Shown: positions 23,453 through 31,633 of the stretch, piece after piece
Position numbering within the stretch: the stretch's first letter is position 1
Layout of the letters: every line of letters starts with the position of its first letter
Source: a virus
Virus record (IMG/VR): IMGVR_UViG_3300020442_001006
Location: 1 to 36,282 of that record
Length of the DNA stretch: 36,282 nucleotides
Direction: 5' to 3' (one strand)
Notes under the pieces: generated by a model
Told to the model about the DNA's origin: nothing
Seen by the model: only the letters and a program-made list of their open reading frames with translations
Databases searched by the model: none
Made by a program: the position numbers and the translations under genes

Positions 23453-25642
23453 ATGCTCAACCAACAAATCAAAGGCAATCTCGCTAAACTACTAGCAACT
23501 GAGAATCTAGTTGTGGAACACCGTGGTGTCCCTACTGCTTCTTTTGATGTTGAGCGTCGTGTTCTGACTCTTCCTAAGTGGGACAAAGCAAGCAATACTG
23601 TATACGATATGCTTGTTGGTCATGAGGTAGGTCATGCTCTCTTCACTCCTAACGAAGACTGGTCTTCTGATGAACTTCCTGTCAAAGCAAAAAGTTTTGT
23701 GAATGTTGTTGAAGACGTTCGCATTGAAAAACTTATGAAGCGTAAGTATCCTGGTCTTCGCAAGTCCTTTGCTGGTGGATATGCAGAACTCAACGCACTT
23801 GATTTCTTTGAGATTGAAGATAAAGATCTTACTAAGTTTAGTTTGATTGATCGTATCAACCTTCACTTCAAGGTTGGTGCTAATGCACTCATTCCTTTTT
23901 CTAATAACGAGAAAGTATATGTTCAACGTGCAGAACAGACTGAAACATTTGCTGATGTTCTTGACCTTGCAAAAGAACTTTACAATCTAGATGCTGAAGT
24001 AGAGCAGTCTATTCAAGAACAGATTCCTGCTCAGCAAGATGAGGAGGGTGAAGGTGAAGATGAGCAAGAGACTCAAACAGAATCTTCTTCTGACAATCAA
24101 GATGATCAGGAGTATCAATCTACTGGTTCTAATTCTATCTCTCAACCAAACAATCAAGGTGGTGAGGAAGAAGAAGATGATCTTGATTGTGGTACAGAAG
24201 GTGGTGAGCACTCTTCTGGTAGCACTCAAGATTCTTTTGACGAAAAAGCATCTAGTCTTTCTTCTCAGAACTACGGTAATGACACCACATATGTAGAAAT
24301 TCCTGAGACAGTTAATGTAGACAAAGTTGTTGTTGACTGGAAGAAAGTTCATTCTTGGATTGATCAAAACAATCAAGAGGAGAGAATTGATCCTTATGAT
24401 TCTCTAGATTCTTATGCTACTGTTGATGCTGCATACAAAGAGTTTCGTGACTCTAATAAGAAAGAAGTTAACTATCTTGTTAAAGAGTTTGAGTGCAAAA
24501 AATCAGCAGCAGCATACGCACGTTCTTCTACTGCAAGAACTGGAGTTCTTGATACAACCAAACTCCATACTTACAAGTACAATGAAGATCTATTCAAGCG
24601 TGTAAGTGTTGTTCCTGATGGTAAGAATCATGGCATGATTTTTATCATTGACTGGTCTGGTTCTATGCAGTATGAACTTCTTGCAACTGTAAAGCAACTT
24701 CTTAACTTGAGTGCTTTCTGTAGGAAAGTTCAAATTCCTTTTGAGGTTTATGCATTTACTAATGAGTGGCAGATTGCAGAAAGAGCACAAGATCCTCAAC
24801 TTTCTGATTCATATGATCGTAACTACTGGTATGGAAACCAAAGTTATAGAAACAAGGAAAACCTAGAAGCAAACAAGATTCAAATTCCTGAAGGTGAATT
24901 TCATCTCATTAACTTTGTATCTTCTCGTTCTAATGCAAAAGAGTTTGAAAAGCAGTGCCGCTATCTTTTCAGGGAAGCATATTGCTACACTCATCGTACT
25001 ACTTACTATCCTACTCCTGGCTTGGGTCTATCTGGAACTCCTTTGAATGAAGCAGTTATCATGTTGAATTACATTCTTCCTAAGTTCAAGAGGGAGAATG
25101 ATCTTCAGAAAGTCAATGTTTGTATTTTGACTGATGGTGAAGCAAATGGTAGTGCATATGGTCGCACTATTTACAACCATAAGACTGGTGAAACTCACGT
25201 AAGTCTTGGTAGGATTCATTCAAATTGTTCATTGCGTGATCGTAAGACTGGTATTGTTTATGCTAACTTTGATGATTACTATACTGGAAACACCAACACC
25301 TTCATTGACCAAGTTCGTGATCGTTTTCCTGAAGTAAACATCATTGGTTTCCGTATCCTTCCTGCTAAAAAACTAAGTGAATTTGTATCTCGTAGTGGAT
25401 CTTATGAACATTACAGTGAGATTCAAAAGCAATGGAAGAAAACAAAGTCTGCTATTATTCCATTCCCTAAGGGTTACAGTGCTCTCTATGCTATCTCTTC
25501 TAAAGATCTTGAGGAAGAGAATGAGTTTGATGTTGCAACAGATGCAACTAAAGGACAGATCACAAAAGCATTCAAAAAAATGCTTAAGTCTAAGTCAACT
25601 AACAAAGTGCTTCTAAATTCTTTTGTAGACCACGTAGCATGA
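23453..25642 (+). CDS. Metallopeptidase-like/vWA protein, CobT-type partner of CobS
   Basis: 729 residues. The N-terminal domain has a zincin-type motif HEVGHALFTP (H57, E58, H61), followed by a helix rich in acidic residues (NVVEDVRIEKLM) that could supply the third ligand. Residues about 185-280 are a very acidic, Gln/Ser-rich linker (EEGEGEDEQETQTE). The C-terminal vWA domain has an intact MIDAS motif IFIIDWSGSMQYE (D400, S402, S404) and a later ILTDGEANG (D561). Cyanophage homologues are usually called peptidase. AAGGA ribosome binding site at 23445-23449. It is followed by the CobS-type ATPase, the standard MoxR/vWA pairing. Confidence 0.88.
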   Translation: MLNQQIKGNLAKLLATENLVVEHRGVPTASFDVERRVLTLPKWDKASNTVYDMLVGHEVGHALFTPNEDWSSDELPVKAKSFVNVVEDVRIEKLMKRKYPGLRKSFAGGYAELNALDFFEIEDKDLTKFSLIDRINLHFKVGANALIPFSNNEKVYVQRAEQTETFADVLDLAKELYNLDAEVEQSIQEQIPAQQDEEGEGEDEQETQTESSSDNQDDQEYQSTGSNSISQPNNQGGEEEEDDLDCGTEGGEHSSGSTQDSFDEKASSLSSQNYGNDTTYVEIPETVNVDKVVVDWKKVHSWIDQNNQEERIDPYDSLDSYATVDAAYKEFRDSNKKEVNYLVKEFECKKSAAAYARSSTARTGVLDTTKLHTYKYNEDLFKRVSVVPDGKNHGMIFIIDWSGSMQYELLATVKQLLNLSAFCRKVQIPFEVYAFTNEWQIAERAQDPQLSDSYDRNYWYGNQSYRNKENLEANKIQIPEGEFHLINFVSSRSNAKEFEKQCRYLFREAYCYTHRTTYYPTPGLGLSGTPLNEAVIMLNYILPKFKRENDLQKVNVCILTDGEANGSAYGRTIYNHKTGETHVSLGRIHSNCSLRDRKTGIVYANFDDYYTGNTNTFIDQVRDRFPEVNIIGFRILPAKKLSEFVSRSGSYEHYSEIQKQWKKTKSAIIPFPKGYSALYAISSKDLEEENEFDVATDATKGQITKAFKKMLKSKSTNKVLLNSFVDHVA

Positions 25643-25663
25643 CCAGTTGACGAAGTGTCCACT

Positions 25664-25697
25664 AGGGGGTGTCAGCACCCCCTCCATCCATTATACT
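25664..25697 (+). promoter_or_regulatory. Hairpin plus -10 element before cobS
   Basis: AGGGGGTG (25664-25671) pairs perfectly with CACCCCCT (25676-25683) around TCAG. TATACT at 25692-25697 is a good -10, and the matching -35 position (25669-25674, GTGTCA) lies within the hairpin. The structure lies 21 bases after the stop of the vWA gene and could both limit read-through and overlap the cobS promoter. Confidence 0.6.
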
Positions 25698-25721
25698 AAT
25701 TACATCAACAAAAGAGATCCA

Positions 25722-26822
25722 ATGCCTTTCCAACAAAAATTTTCTAACGAAGAACTAGTCACTTTCCTTTCTGCCAAGGGCACTGAGATTAACAGTGATC
25801 AGATTAAGGAAGCGGCAGCACACTTCGGTGTCAAGACACAAAGCGTTACCAAACGTCTTGGCAAACACCCTCAGTTTACTAAAGGAAGTCGTGGTGTGTG
25901 GAACTTGACGGTTGCAGAAACACTTGAGCAATCTTATCAGGCACCTGCTGCTGTTCCTGCTGTAGAAGATCTTGTTCCACAGAAAGATCCTAACTATGTT
26001 CCTTTCGGTAACTTTGCTGATGTGAAGAAGATCGTTCAGTCTGGAATGTTTTATCCTACTTTTATTACTGGACTTTCTGGTAATGGTAAGACTTTCAGTG
26101 TGGAGCAAGCATGTGCTCAACTTGGTCGTGAATTGATTCGTGTAAACATTACGATTGAAACTGATGAGGATGATCTCATTGGTGGTTTCCGTCTAGTCAA
26201 TGGCGAAACTGTATGGCACAATGGTCCTGTTGTGGAAGCACTAGAGCGTGGTGCTGTATTGCTTCTTGATGAGGTTGACCTTGCCTCTAACAAGATCCTT
26301 TGCTTGCAATCTGTTCTTGAAGGCAAAGGTGTTTTCTTGAAAAAGATTGGTAAGTATGTTCGTCGTGCTCCTGGCTTTAATGTATTTGCTACTGCAAACA
26401 CCAAGGGTAAGGGTTCTGATGACGGTCGTTTCATCGGCACCAACGTTCTCAACGAAGCATTCCTTGAGCGTTTTGCATTGACCTTTGAGCAGGAATATCC
26501 TTCTCCTAAGATTGAGCAAAAGATCCTTGAAAAAGCAGCAAGTTCTCTTGGTGTTCTTGATGAGAAGTTCTGTGAGAATCTTTCCAATTGGTCTGATATC
26601 ATCCGCAAGACTTTCCGTGACGGTGGTATTGATGAAATCATCTCTACTCGTCGTCTTGTACACATCATTCGTGCATTTGCTATCTGGCAGGATCGTATGA
26701 AAGCAATCAAGGTCTGTGTAAATAGGTTTGATGAAGAGACTAAAACTTCATTCATTGAACTCTATGACAAAATTGATGCAGATGTAGTAACTGAGGAGGT
26801 TGCAGATGATCAGCAAGGGTGA
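25722..26822 (+). CDS. cobS: CobS/MoxR-type AAA+ ATPase
   Basis: The 366-residue ATPase has Walker A GLSGNGKT at 117-124, Walker B LLLDEVD at 180-186, and sensor 1 NVFATANTKGKGSDDGRF near 222-240. ETDEDDLIGGFRL matches the MoxR/CobS insert. In bacteria CobS with CobT drives cobalt insertion into cobyrinate; cyanophage cobS genes are commonly annotated on this basis. Here no CobN is seen. The N-terminal 60 residues look like a small DNA-binding-type helical domain (EAAAHFGVKTQSVTKRLG) rather than a chelatase part. ATG 25722 is chosen because it follows the promoter; the frame is open further upstream. Confidence 0.9.
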   Translation: MPFQQKFSNEELVTFLSAKGTEINSDQIKEAAAHFGVKTQSVTKRLGKHPQFTKGSRGVWNLTVAETLEQSYQAPAAVPAVEDLVPQKDPNYVPFGNFADVKKIVQSGMFYPTFITGLSGNGKTFSVEQACAQLGRELIRVNITIETDEDDLIGGFRLVNGETVWHNGPVVEALERGAVLLLDEVDLASNKILCLQSVLEGKGVFLKKIGKYVRRAPGFNVFATANTKGKGSDDGRFIGTNVLNEAFLERFALTFEQEYPSPKIEQKILEKAASSLGVLDEKFCENLSNWSDIIRKTFRDGGIDEIISTRRLVHIIRAFAIWQDRMKAIKVCVNRFDEETKTSFIELYDKIDADVVTEEVADDQQG

Positions 26823-26970
26823 TTGTAGATTTATTGGCAGTGTCGTTCAATTAGAAAACGGCACTGCTAGGGTCAGAAGTGTTCATGACGATAAGATCGT
26901 GGTCATGAACCTTGACGGAACACTTAAAGAGTGTTATTATGATAATATTGAATATGTATGGACACCATGA
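26806..26970 (+). CDS. 54-residue small beta-barrel-like protein
   Basis: Starts inside the end of cobS with a strong GAGGAGG ribosome binding site six bases upstream. The protein reads MISKGDCRFIGSVVQLENGT, then ARVRSVHDDKIVVMNLDG and YYDNIEYVW. This strand pattern is typical of a small SH3/KOW-like barrel. It overlaps the next gene by ATGA. Function is unknown, but the strong translation signal supports it. Confidence 0.7.
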   Translation: MISKGDCRFIGSVVQLENGTARVRSVHDDKIVVMNLDGTLKECYYDNIEYVWTP

Positions 26971-27275
26971 AGTATAGTGAGGATGAGATCCTGAAGGAGG
27001 TCTCAGATTATATTAGTCAGACTTACAAGGGTCACTACTCAGCAGGAAACGTTCAGACTCTGGACTTGATTGATTCGGTAGGAGACGCAGAGGCATTTTG
27101 TAGGTCTAATATTTTGAAATATGCCTCTAGATATGATAGAAAAGGTACAGCACGAAAGGACATCATTAAGATCATCCATTATGCTGTACTGCTTTGCCAC
27201 TTCAATGACAAGGCAGCATCTGCGATGGCATCCGATACAGGAGCTACCGCATTCACCGTTGATTATGACAAATAA
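26967..27275 (+). CDS. DUF3310-like small protein
   Basis: 102 residues from the ATGA-overlapping start at 26967 (an in-frame ATG three codons earlier is less likely). The sequence has the DUF3310/SaV-type layout: LDLIDSVGDAEAFCRSNILK, then YASRYDRKGTARKDIIKIIHYAVLL. It is found in many phages, sometimes labelled nucleotide kinase without proof. The immediately adjacent clamp gene suggests expression with replication proteins. Substrate and role are unknown. Confidence 0.7.
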   Translation: MKYSEDEILKEVSDYISQTYKGHYSAGNVQTLDLIDSVGDAEAFCRSNILKYASRYDRKGTARKDIIKIIHYAVLLCHFNDKAASAMASDTGATAFTVDYDK

Positions 27276-27941
27276 ATGAGCACAGTAATTTTATCCAAGA
27301 CTACGCTAGATGTCCTTAAAAACTTCGCAACGATTAACTCCTCAATCGTATTCCGTAAAGGATCTACGGTTAGGACTATCTCCAACGCAGAGAACATTCT
27401 GGCAAAGTTCACTGGCGAAGAAGTATTTCCTGTGGACTTCGCAATATATGATCTCAGTCAGTTTCTTTCTGGCATCTCTCTGTTTGACAATCCTAAACTG
27501 GAGTTCACCTCTGACGACTTTGTTCGCATTGCTGGCAATGGTAGGTCTGTCAAGTATTATTTTTCTGACCCTGAGATCACCCTTAAGTCAGCACCAGAAA
27601 AAAATGTAAACTTTCCTGGTTCTGATATTCAATTCAATGTTACTGAACAGGAATTGAATTCTCTACAGAAAGCATCTGCTGTATACAGTTTGCCTGACCT
27701 ATCATTCCATTCAAAAGATGGTAAGGTTAGTTTGATTCTTTCTGACAAAGAAAACGATACCAGTAATACATACAAGCAAGACATCGTTGGTGAATGTACT
27801 GGTGATTATTCTCTTGATATTAAGATTGAGAATGTTCGTTTGCTCTCTGGAGATTATAACGTAAAGGTTTCAAAAGATCTTATTTCAGAGTGGAATAATA
27901 CCACACTGGATCTAACATATTTCATTGCATTAGAACCATGA
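27276..27941 (+). CDS. gp45: Sliding clamp
   Basis: The 221-residue protein (T4 gp45 has 228) forms the trimeric ring that tethers gp43 to DNA; in T4 it also activates late transcription together with gp55 and gp33. Evidence is the family pattern (LSKTTLDVLKNFATINSSIV, PVDFAIYDLSQFLSGISLFD, DLSFHSKDGKVSLILSDKEN) and its position before gp44. It directly abuts the preceding gene (TAA then ATG) and overlaps the following ribbon-helix-helix ORF by ATGA. As is normal for clamps, there are no catalytic motifs. Confidence 0.93.
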   Translation: MSTVILSKTTLDVLKNFATINSSIVFRKGSTVRTISNAENILAKFTGEEVFPVDFAIYDLSQFLSGISLFDNPKLEFTSDDFVRIAGNGRSVKYYFSDPEITLKSAPEKNVNFPGSDIQFNVTEQELNSLQKASAVYSLPDLSFHSKDGKVSLILSDKENDTSNTYKQDIVGECTGDYSLDIKIENVRLLSGDYNVKVSKDLISEWNNTTLDLTYFIALEP

Positions 27942-28123
27942 CCCATCATTCAAGAGTTGTACAAATTTCATTTACTCAAAAAGAGCAAGATCTTTTACAA
28001 ATTCTTGATGAGTTGGTAAAGTATGACCTTGCTCCAAATAGGTCTGCATGGTTCAAGAATCAAATTCGTATGAGATATTACGATCTACGTGAAAAGGGGA
28101 TTATTACACAAAGTGATGAATGA
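27938..28123 (+). CDS. Ribbon-helix-helix-like small protein between gp45 and gp44
   Basis: 61 residues. An N-terminal strand (RVVQISFTQKE) is followed by two helices (QDLLQILDELVKYDL, NRSAWFKNQIRMRYYDLREK), which is the layout of CopG/Arc-type ribbon-helix-helix DNA-binding proteins. Overlaps with gp45 (ATGA) and gp44 (8 bases) show it is integrated into the replication operon. It could be an autoregulator or clamp-associated factor; this is inference. Confidence 0.65.
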   Translation: MTHHSRVVQISFTQKEQDLLQILDELVKYDLAPNRSAWFKNQIRMRYYDLREKGIITQSDE

Positions 28124-29057
28124 TTTTTTATGGGTGGAGAAGTATCGTCCCACCATTGTTGAAGACTGTATCCTGCCACAAAGTATCAAAGATGTATTTC
28201 AAGGTTTTGTAGATCAGAAAGAACTACCAAACCTTTTGTTGTCTGGAACTGCTGGTGTAGGTAAGACTACAATTGCCAAAGCACTATGTGATGAGATTGG
28301 TGCTTCTTACATTATGATCAATGGATCTGATGAGGGTAGATTCCTAGATACGGTTCGGAACCGTATCAGGACGTTTGCATCAACCGTCTCTCTGACCTCT
28401 GGAGCGTCCCACAAGGTCGTTATCATTGATGAGGCAGACAACACCACTAACGATGTTCAACTGTCGCTCAGGAGTGCTGTGGAGGAGTTCCATAGCAATT
28501 GCCGATTCATCTTTACTTGCAACTTCATCAACAAGATTATTGAACCATTGCATTCACGTTGCACAGTGGTTGATTTTCGTGTTAAGAATGGACAAAGTAT
28601 TGAACTACAAAAACAATTCTTTGATCGTTTGAGGTGGATCCTTAAAACAGAAGGTATTGAACATGAAGATAAAGTTGTTGCGAAACTTATTCGTCGCTAT
28701 TATCCTGATTGGCGTCGTCTTATCAACGAGTGTCAACGGTATTCTGCTTCTGGATCCATTGATTCTGCTATTCTGGTTGACGTTGCTGATGTTAATCTGG
28801 ACACGCTTCTTTCGTCACTAAAGAAAAAGGAGTTTACCAATGTCAAGAACTGGGTAGTACAACACTTAGATAATGATCCTAGTATGGTGATGAGAAAAGT
28901 CTATGATAGTTTGTATGGAGTTCTTAAACCAACTTCTATCCCAGAGGCAGTTCTTATCATTGCAAAGTATATGAAGGACATTACTATTGTTCCTGATCAA
29001 GAGATTAATATGCTTGCATGTTTGACAGAGATTATGATGAGTTGTGAATTTAAATGA
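28116..29057 (+). CDS. gp44: Clamp loader ATPase subunit
   Basis: 313 residues (T4 gp44 has 319). AAA+ signatures are complete: FLWVEKYRP at the start, Walker A GTAGVGKT at 44-51, Walker B VVIIDEAD at 101-108, sensor 1 FIFTCN near 131 and the SRC arginine-finger motif at 147-149. Four copies with one gp62 load gp45 onto primer ends. ATG 28116 is used, inside the end of the preceding ORF; an upstream GTG adds nine residues without family support. gp62 is not the next gene as in T4 but lies 2.8 kb downstream. Confidence 0.96.
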   Translation: MNDFLWVEKYRPTIVEDCILPQSIKDVFQGFVDQKELPNLLLSGTAGVGKTTIAKALCDEIGASYIMINGSDEGRFLDTVRNRIRTFASTVSLTSGASHKVVIIDEADNTTNDVQLSLRSAVEEFHSNCRFIFTCNFINKIIEPLHSRCTVVDFRVKNGQSIELQKQFFDRLRWILKTEGIEHEDKVVAKLIRRYYPDWRRLINECQRYSASGSIDSAILVDVADVNLDTLLSSLKKKEFTNVKNWVVQHLDNDPSMVMRKVYDSLYGVLKPTSIPEAVLIIAKYMKDITIVPDQEINMLACLTEIMMSCEFK

Positions 29058-29191
29058 GAGTAGAAATGTTCTCTATGTTTTGTATTGGATCTATTGTTGG
29101 TATTACAATATTGAGTATTGCCACAATTCTTTTTATACCAGTAGTGCCAGAAACTTTTCAGATCACTATTAAATCGGTAGAAATCAAATGA
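29054..29191 (+). CDS. 45-residue membrane peptide
   Basis: ORF linked to gp44 and to the next ORF by ATGA overlaps on both sides. Residues about 6-32 (SMFCIGSIVGITILSIATIL) form a transmembrane helix. A short polar tail follows. No family recognised; the coupled junctions are the main support. Confidence 0.5.
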   Translation: MRVEMFSMFCIGSIVGITILSIATILFIPVVPETFQITIKSVEIK

Positions 29192-29331
29192 GTCTACTAA
29201 AATTTCTAGAGAAAGAACCTAGAGTTATTATGATGGAGGAAATGCATGAGCGTCTTAAAGACGAACCTAAACGACAATGGGCATACATCCAGAGTCAAAA
29301 CAACACCACAAAACGTAGAGGAAGCAAATGA
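29188..29331 (+). CDS. 47-residue basic protein overlapping the next ORF
   Basis: ATGA start with a well-formed polar sequence (MSLLKFLEKEPRVIMMEEMH, then ERLKDEPKRQWAYIQSQNN and a basic KRRGSK end). Its last 86 bases overlap the +1 frame gene starting at 29246. It may be an independent peptide, or the N-terminal part of a product that continues in the other frame (see findings). Confidence 0.5.
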   Translation: MSLLKFLEKEPRVIMMEEMHERLKDEPKRQWAYIQSQNNTTKRRGSK

Positions 29332-29503
29332 AGCATTGTTTCATGCTACAATGAACCTACCTACAGCGGCTGCCCATTGTGGTATGACGCTTAAGGAAAT
29401 GAAGTTAACCTTTTGGGAATATCTTAAATATCATGCCCCAGACTACAAAATCTCTGAAGACTCCTTTACGTTATCCAGGCGGGAAGAGTCGTGCTCTGAG
29501 TAA
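29246..29503 (+). CDS. 85-residue protein with a conserved-looking helical core
   Basis: ATG 29246 is preceded by GGAGGA (29235-29240) at a good distance. The core NVEEANEALFHATMNLPTAA followed by AHCGMTLKEMKLTF resembles a short helical domain that I associate with small cyanophage proteins. The first 23 codons overlap the 29188 ORF, and the last 71 bases overlap the methylase in a third frame. The C-terminal SEDSFTLSRREESCSE therefore shares DNA with the methylase N-terminus. Function unknown, possibly DNA-binding. Confidence 0.6.
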   Translation: MSVLKTNLNDNGHTSRVKTTPQNVEEANEALFHATMNLPTAAAHCGMTLKEMKLTFWEYLKYHAPDYKISEDSFTLSRREESCSE

Positions 29504-30269
29504 ACTCTTTCAGTTTATTCCTGATCTAAAGAATAAAAGTTATCGTGAACCTTTTATTGGTGGTGGAAGTGTAGCGTTAGAGATTACCAAAAGGTATCCA
29601 GATGTCTCCATCTGGATCAATGATTTATATGAACCACTATATAATTTCTGGTGTGAACTCAGAGATCATGGACAAGATCTTCAAGATGGAGTTATGCATT
29701 ACAAAAAGCATAACGATAATCGTGATGACGCCAGAGTGTTGTTTAACGAAATGAAAGGACAAGTAAATGACCCCAAAAAGTCTAACTTGGAAAGAGCGAT
29801 TGCTTTTTATATTGTTAATAAGTGCAGTTTTAGTGGACTTACTGAGTCCTCCTCCTTCAGTCCTCAGGCATCAGAGTCCAACTTTTCAATTAGAGGGATT
29901 GAAAAACTTACTGAATACTCAGAACTAATTGAGAACTGGAGAATTACAAACTTATCATACGAAGAACTACTTACAGATGATCAGAATGTATTTGTTTATC
30001 TAGATCCTCCATACGATATTAAAGATAATCTATATGGTCGTAAAGGTTCAATGCACAAAGGATTTGACCACGATAAGTTTGCAGAAGATTGTGACCGTTC
30101 TGTTTGTAAGATGCTAGTTTCCTACAACAACTCACAACTTATCAAAGATAGGTTCAAGGAGTGGACAGCTGCGGAATTTGCACACACTTACACCATGCGG
30201 TCTACAGGGTGCTATAATACAGATCAAGCAAGCAGGAAGGAGTTAGTCCTTTTAAATTATGAAGTGTGA
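29433..30269 (+). CDS. dam: DNA adenine N6-methyltransferase, Dam/D12 class
   Basis: 278 residues (T4 Dam has 259). The D12-class motifs are in order: LRYPGGKSR at 12-20, the SAM motif EPFIGGGSVAL at 39-49, acidic turn WINDLYEP at 61-68, and catalytic DPPYD at 191-195. It should methylate adenine in a short target such as GATC, protecting phage DNA or marking it. The start overlaps the preceding ORF by 71 bases, but the conserved motif begins only at residue 12, so this ATG is needed or nearly so. It is the first large gene of the accessory island between gp44 and gp62. Confidence 0.93.
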   Translation: MPQTTKSLKTPLRYPGGKSRALSKLFQFIPDLKNKSYREPFIGGGSVALEITKRYPDVSIWINDLYEPLYNFWCELRDHGQDLQDGVMHYKKHNDNRDDARVLFNEMKGQVNDPKKSNLERAIAFYIVNKCSFSGLTESSSFSPQASESNFSIRGIEKLTEYSELIENWRITNLSYEELLTDDQNVFVYLDPPYDIKDNLYGRKGSMHKGFDHDKFAEDCDRSVCKMLVSYNNSQLIKDRFKEWTAAEFAHTYTMRSTGCYNTDQASRKELVLLNYEV

Positions 30270-30402
30270 AGTAACCCTCTATGTTGCAGGACACGTCTTC
30301 AAAGAAGAAGTCTATGCACGTGACTATCAAGAAGCACGTCAAGTTGCTCTTGCACGTAACCCAAACGCAAAAGTAATGGGTGTTAATGCTAAACTCAAAT
30401 AA
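30259..30402 (+). CDS. 47-residue small protein
   Basis: Starts 11 bases inside the methylase end. It encodes a beta-beta-alpha type peptide (MKCEVTLYVAGHVFKEEVYA, then DYQEARQVALARNPNAKVMG). This pattern, with ALARNP after a helix, is one I associate with many cyanophage genomes as a short conserved protein. No function known. The preceding overlap and the 8-base gap to the next gene place it in the same transcription unit. Confidence 0.65.
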   Translation: MKCEVTLYVAGHVFKEEVYARDYQEARQVALARNPNAKVMGVNAKLK

Positions 30403-30410
30403 CTTCTATC

Positions 30411-31067
30411 ATGATTATTAAATCAATAGATTACAATCTTCCCCACAACATACGTGGTGAAGATTTTATTATGGAAATGCCAAAATCTTTATCCAAAGAC
30501 TTTTGCAAATCTGTTATTGAAAAATTTGAACTTGATGATAGAAAACAAGACGGTTGTGTAGGAACAGTAGCTGACCCAATAGTTAAGAAAAATGTTAAAG
30601 TAACTACAGACCTTCCTATTTCAGATAAAGATGATTGGAAAGAGGAGGACGAAGTATTTTTTAAAGCACTTAGTGCTGGCATGGATCAATACGCAGAACA
30701 TTGTGCAGAAATTTCTGACAATATTCTAGACCTTCAAATGATGCTTTCACAATTTAGAATGGAAGATACAGGATATCAAATACAAAGATATCAAAAGAAT
30801 AGTGGGTGGTATACATGGCATCATGATTTTACGATATCCCCACAATATGGACCCAGACAGTTTACATATCTCTGGTATCTTAATACAATTAAAGATGGTA
30901 GTGGTTGTACAGAGTTCTCATGTGGGAAGAGTGTTACACCTAAAGCAGGTAAGTTAATTATCTTTCCATCTACATGGCAATATGTACATCGTGCTTGTCC
31001 GACAGTTAACAAACGCAAATATATTTGCACTGGTTGGATATATACAAGAAGCAAGGAGAATGCTTAA
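30411..31067 (+). CDS. 2OG-Fe(II) oxygenase, prolyl-hydroxylase-like
   Basis: 218 residues. The double-stranded beta-helix features are QIQRYQKNSGWYTWHHDF with the H-x-D iron ligands (H137 or H138, D139), LWYLNTIKDGSGCTEFSCG, GKLIIFPSTWQYVHR with the distal His193, and KRKYICTGWIY supplying the basic residue that binds 2-oxoglutarate. It would couple oxidative decarboxylation of 2OG to hydroxylation of an unknown protein or nucleic-acid substrate. 2OG oxygenases are frequent in cyanophages. The stop overlaps the purN start (TAATG). A second, different oxygenase lies at 32711. Confidence 0.87.
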   Translation: MIIKSIDYNLPHNIRGEDFIMEMPKSLSKDFCKSVIEKFELDDRKQDGCVGTVADPIVKKNVKVTTDLPISDKDDWKEEDEVFFKALSAGMDQYAEHCAEISDNILDLQMMLSQFRMEDTGYQIQRYQKNSGWYTWHHDFTISPQYGPRQFTYLWYLNTIKDGSGCTEFSCGKSVTPKAGKLIIFPSTWQYVHRACPTVNKRKYICTGWIYTRSKENA

Positions 31068-31633
31068 TGAGATTAGGAGTTATGTGTTCTGGAAACGGAA
31101 CCAACTTTGAAAACATTGTACGTCAATGCCCTGACCATGACGTAGTACTTATGATCCATAACAGAAAAGAGTGTGGTGCTAAACAAAGAGCAGAGAGGTT
31201 GGGCATACCTCATGTTCATGTTAAACACAAATCAGAAAAGGATATTATTGCATTATTTGAAGCATGGAGAGTTGATCTAGTAGTTCTTGCAGGATGGATG
31301 CGAATAATTAAACATCCAAATGCGTTTCCATGTCCTATTATAAACATTCATCCATCTTTACTCCCAAAATATAAAGGTTTGTATGCTGTTGAACAAGCAT
31401 TTCAAAGCAAGGATAAGGAAACAGGATGCACTGTGCATCATGTAACCAAGGAGTTAGACTCTGGGGAGATTCTAGGACAATCAATAGTACCAATTTGTCC
31501 TAATGATACCGTTGATATGTTAACATATCGTATACAGCAAGCGGAATATCGTTTACTACCACTTATAATTAATAACTATGAAAGCCAAAGCAGCATTAAA
31601 GAAAGCATTGGAGCAACCATGGCTCTACACTGA
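31067..31633 (+). CDS. purN: Phosphoribosylglycinamide formyltransferase
   Basis: 188 residues. PurN transfers formyl from 10-formyl-THF to GAR in purine synthesis. Visible motifs: phosphate-binding SGNGTN at 8-13, LAGWMRI at 74-80, the catalytic NIHPSLLP at 93-100 (N93, H95) and D131 in ELDSGEILGQ; these correspond to the N-H-D triad of the family. It is slightly shorter than the bacterial enzyme (about 212). Start 31067 has an AAGGAG ribosome binding site and overlaps the oxygenase stop. Phage-borne purN is a known cyanophage trait and suits the AT-rich genome's nucleotide demand. Confidence 0.94.
   Translation: MRLGVMCSGNGTNFENIVRQCPDHDVVLMIHNRKECGAKQRAERLGIPHVHVKHKSEKDIIALFEAWRVDLVVLAGWMRIIKHPNAFPCPIINIHPSLLPKYKGLYAVEQAFQSKDKETGCTVHHVTKELDSGEILGQSIVPICPNDTVDMLTYRIQQAEYRLLPLIINNYESQSSIKESIGATMALH

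Noticed and set aside
25647-25721. N-terminal extension of cobS from an upstream start at 25647
   Set aside because: It would run through the hairpin and -10 element; the sequence MTKCPLGGVSTPSIHYTNYI is not domain-like and ATG 25722 fits the promoter.
26117-26755. 212-codon open frame on the - strand opposite cobS
   Set aside because: It is the antisense shadow of a gene with intact AAA+ motifs; its translation is Ser/Arg-rich without any domain, and no other gene in the window is on the - strand.
28089-28115. GTG start nine codons upstream of gp44
   Set aside because: Family proteins begin at the FLWVEKYRP region; ATG 28116 suffices.
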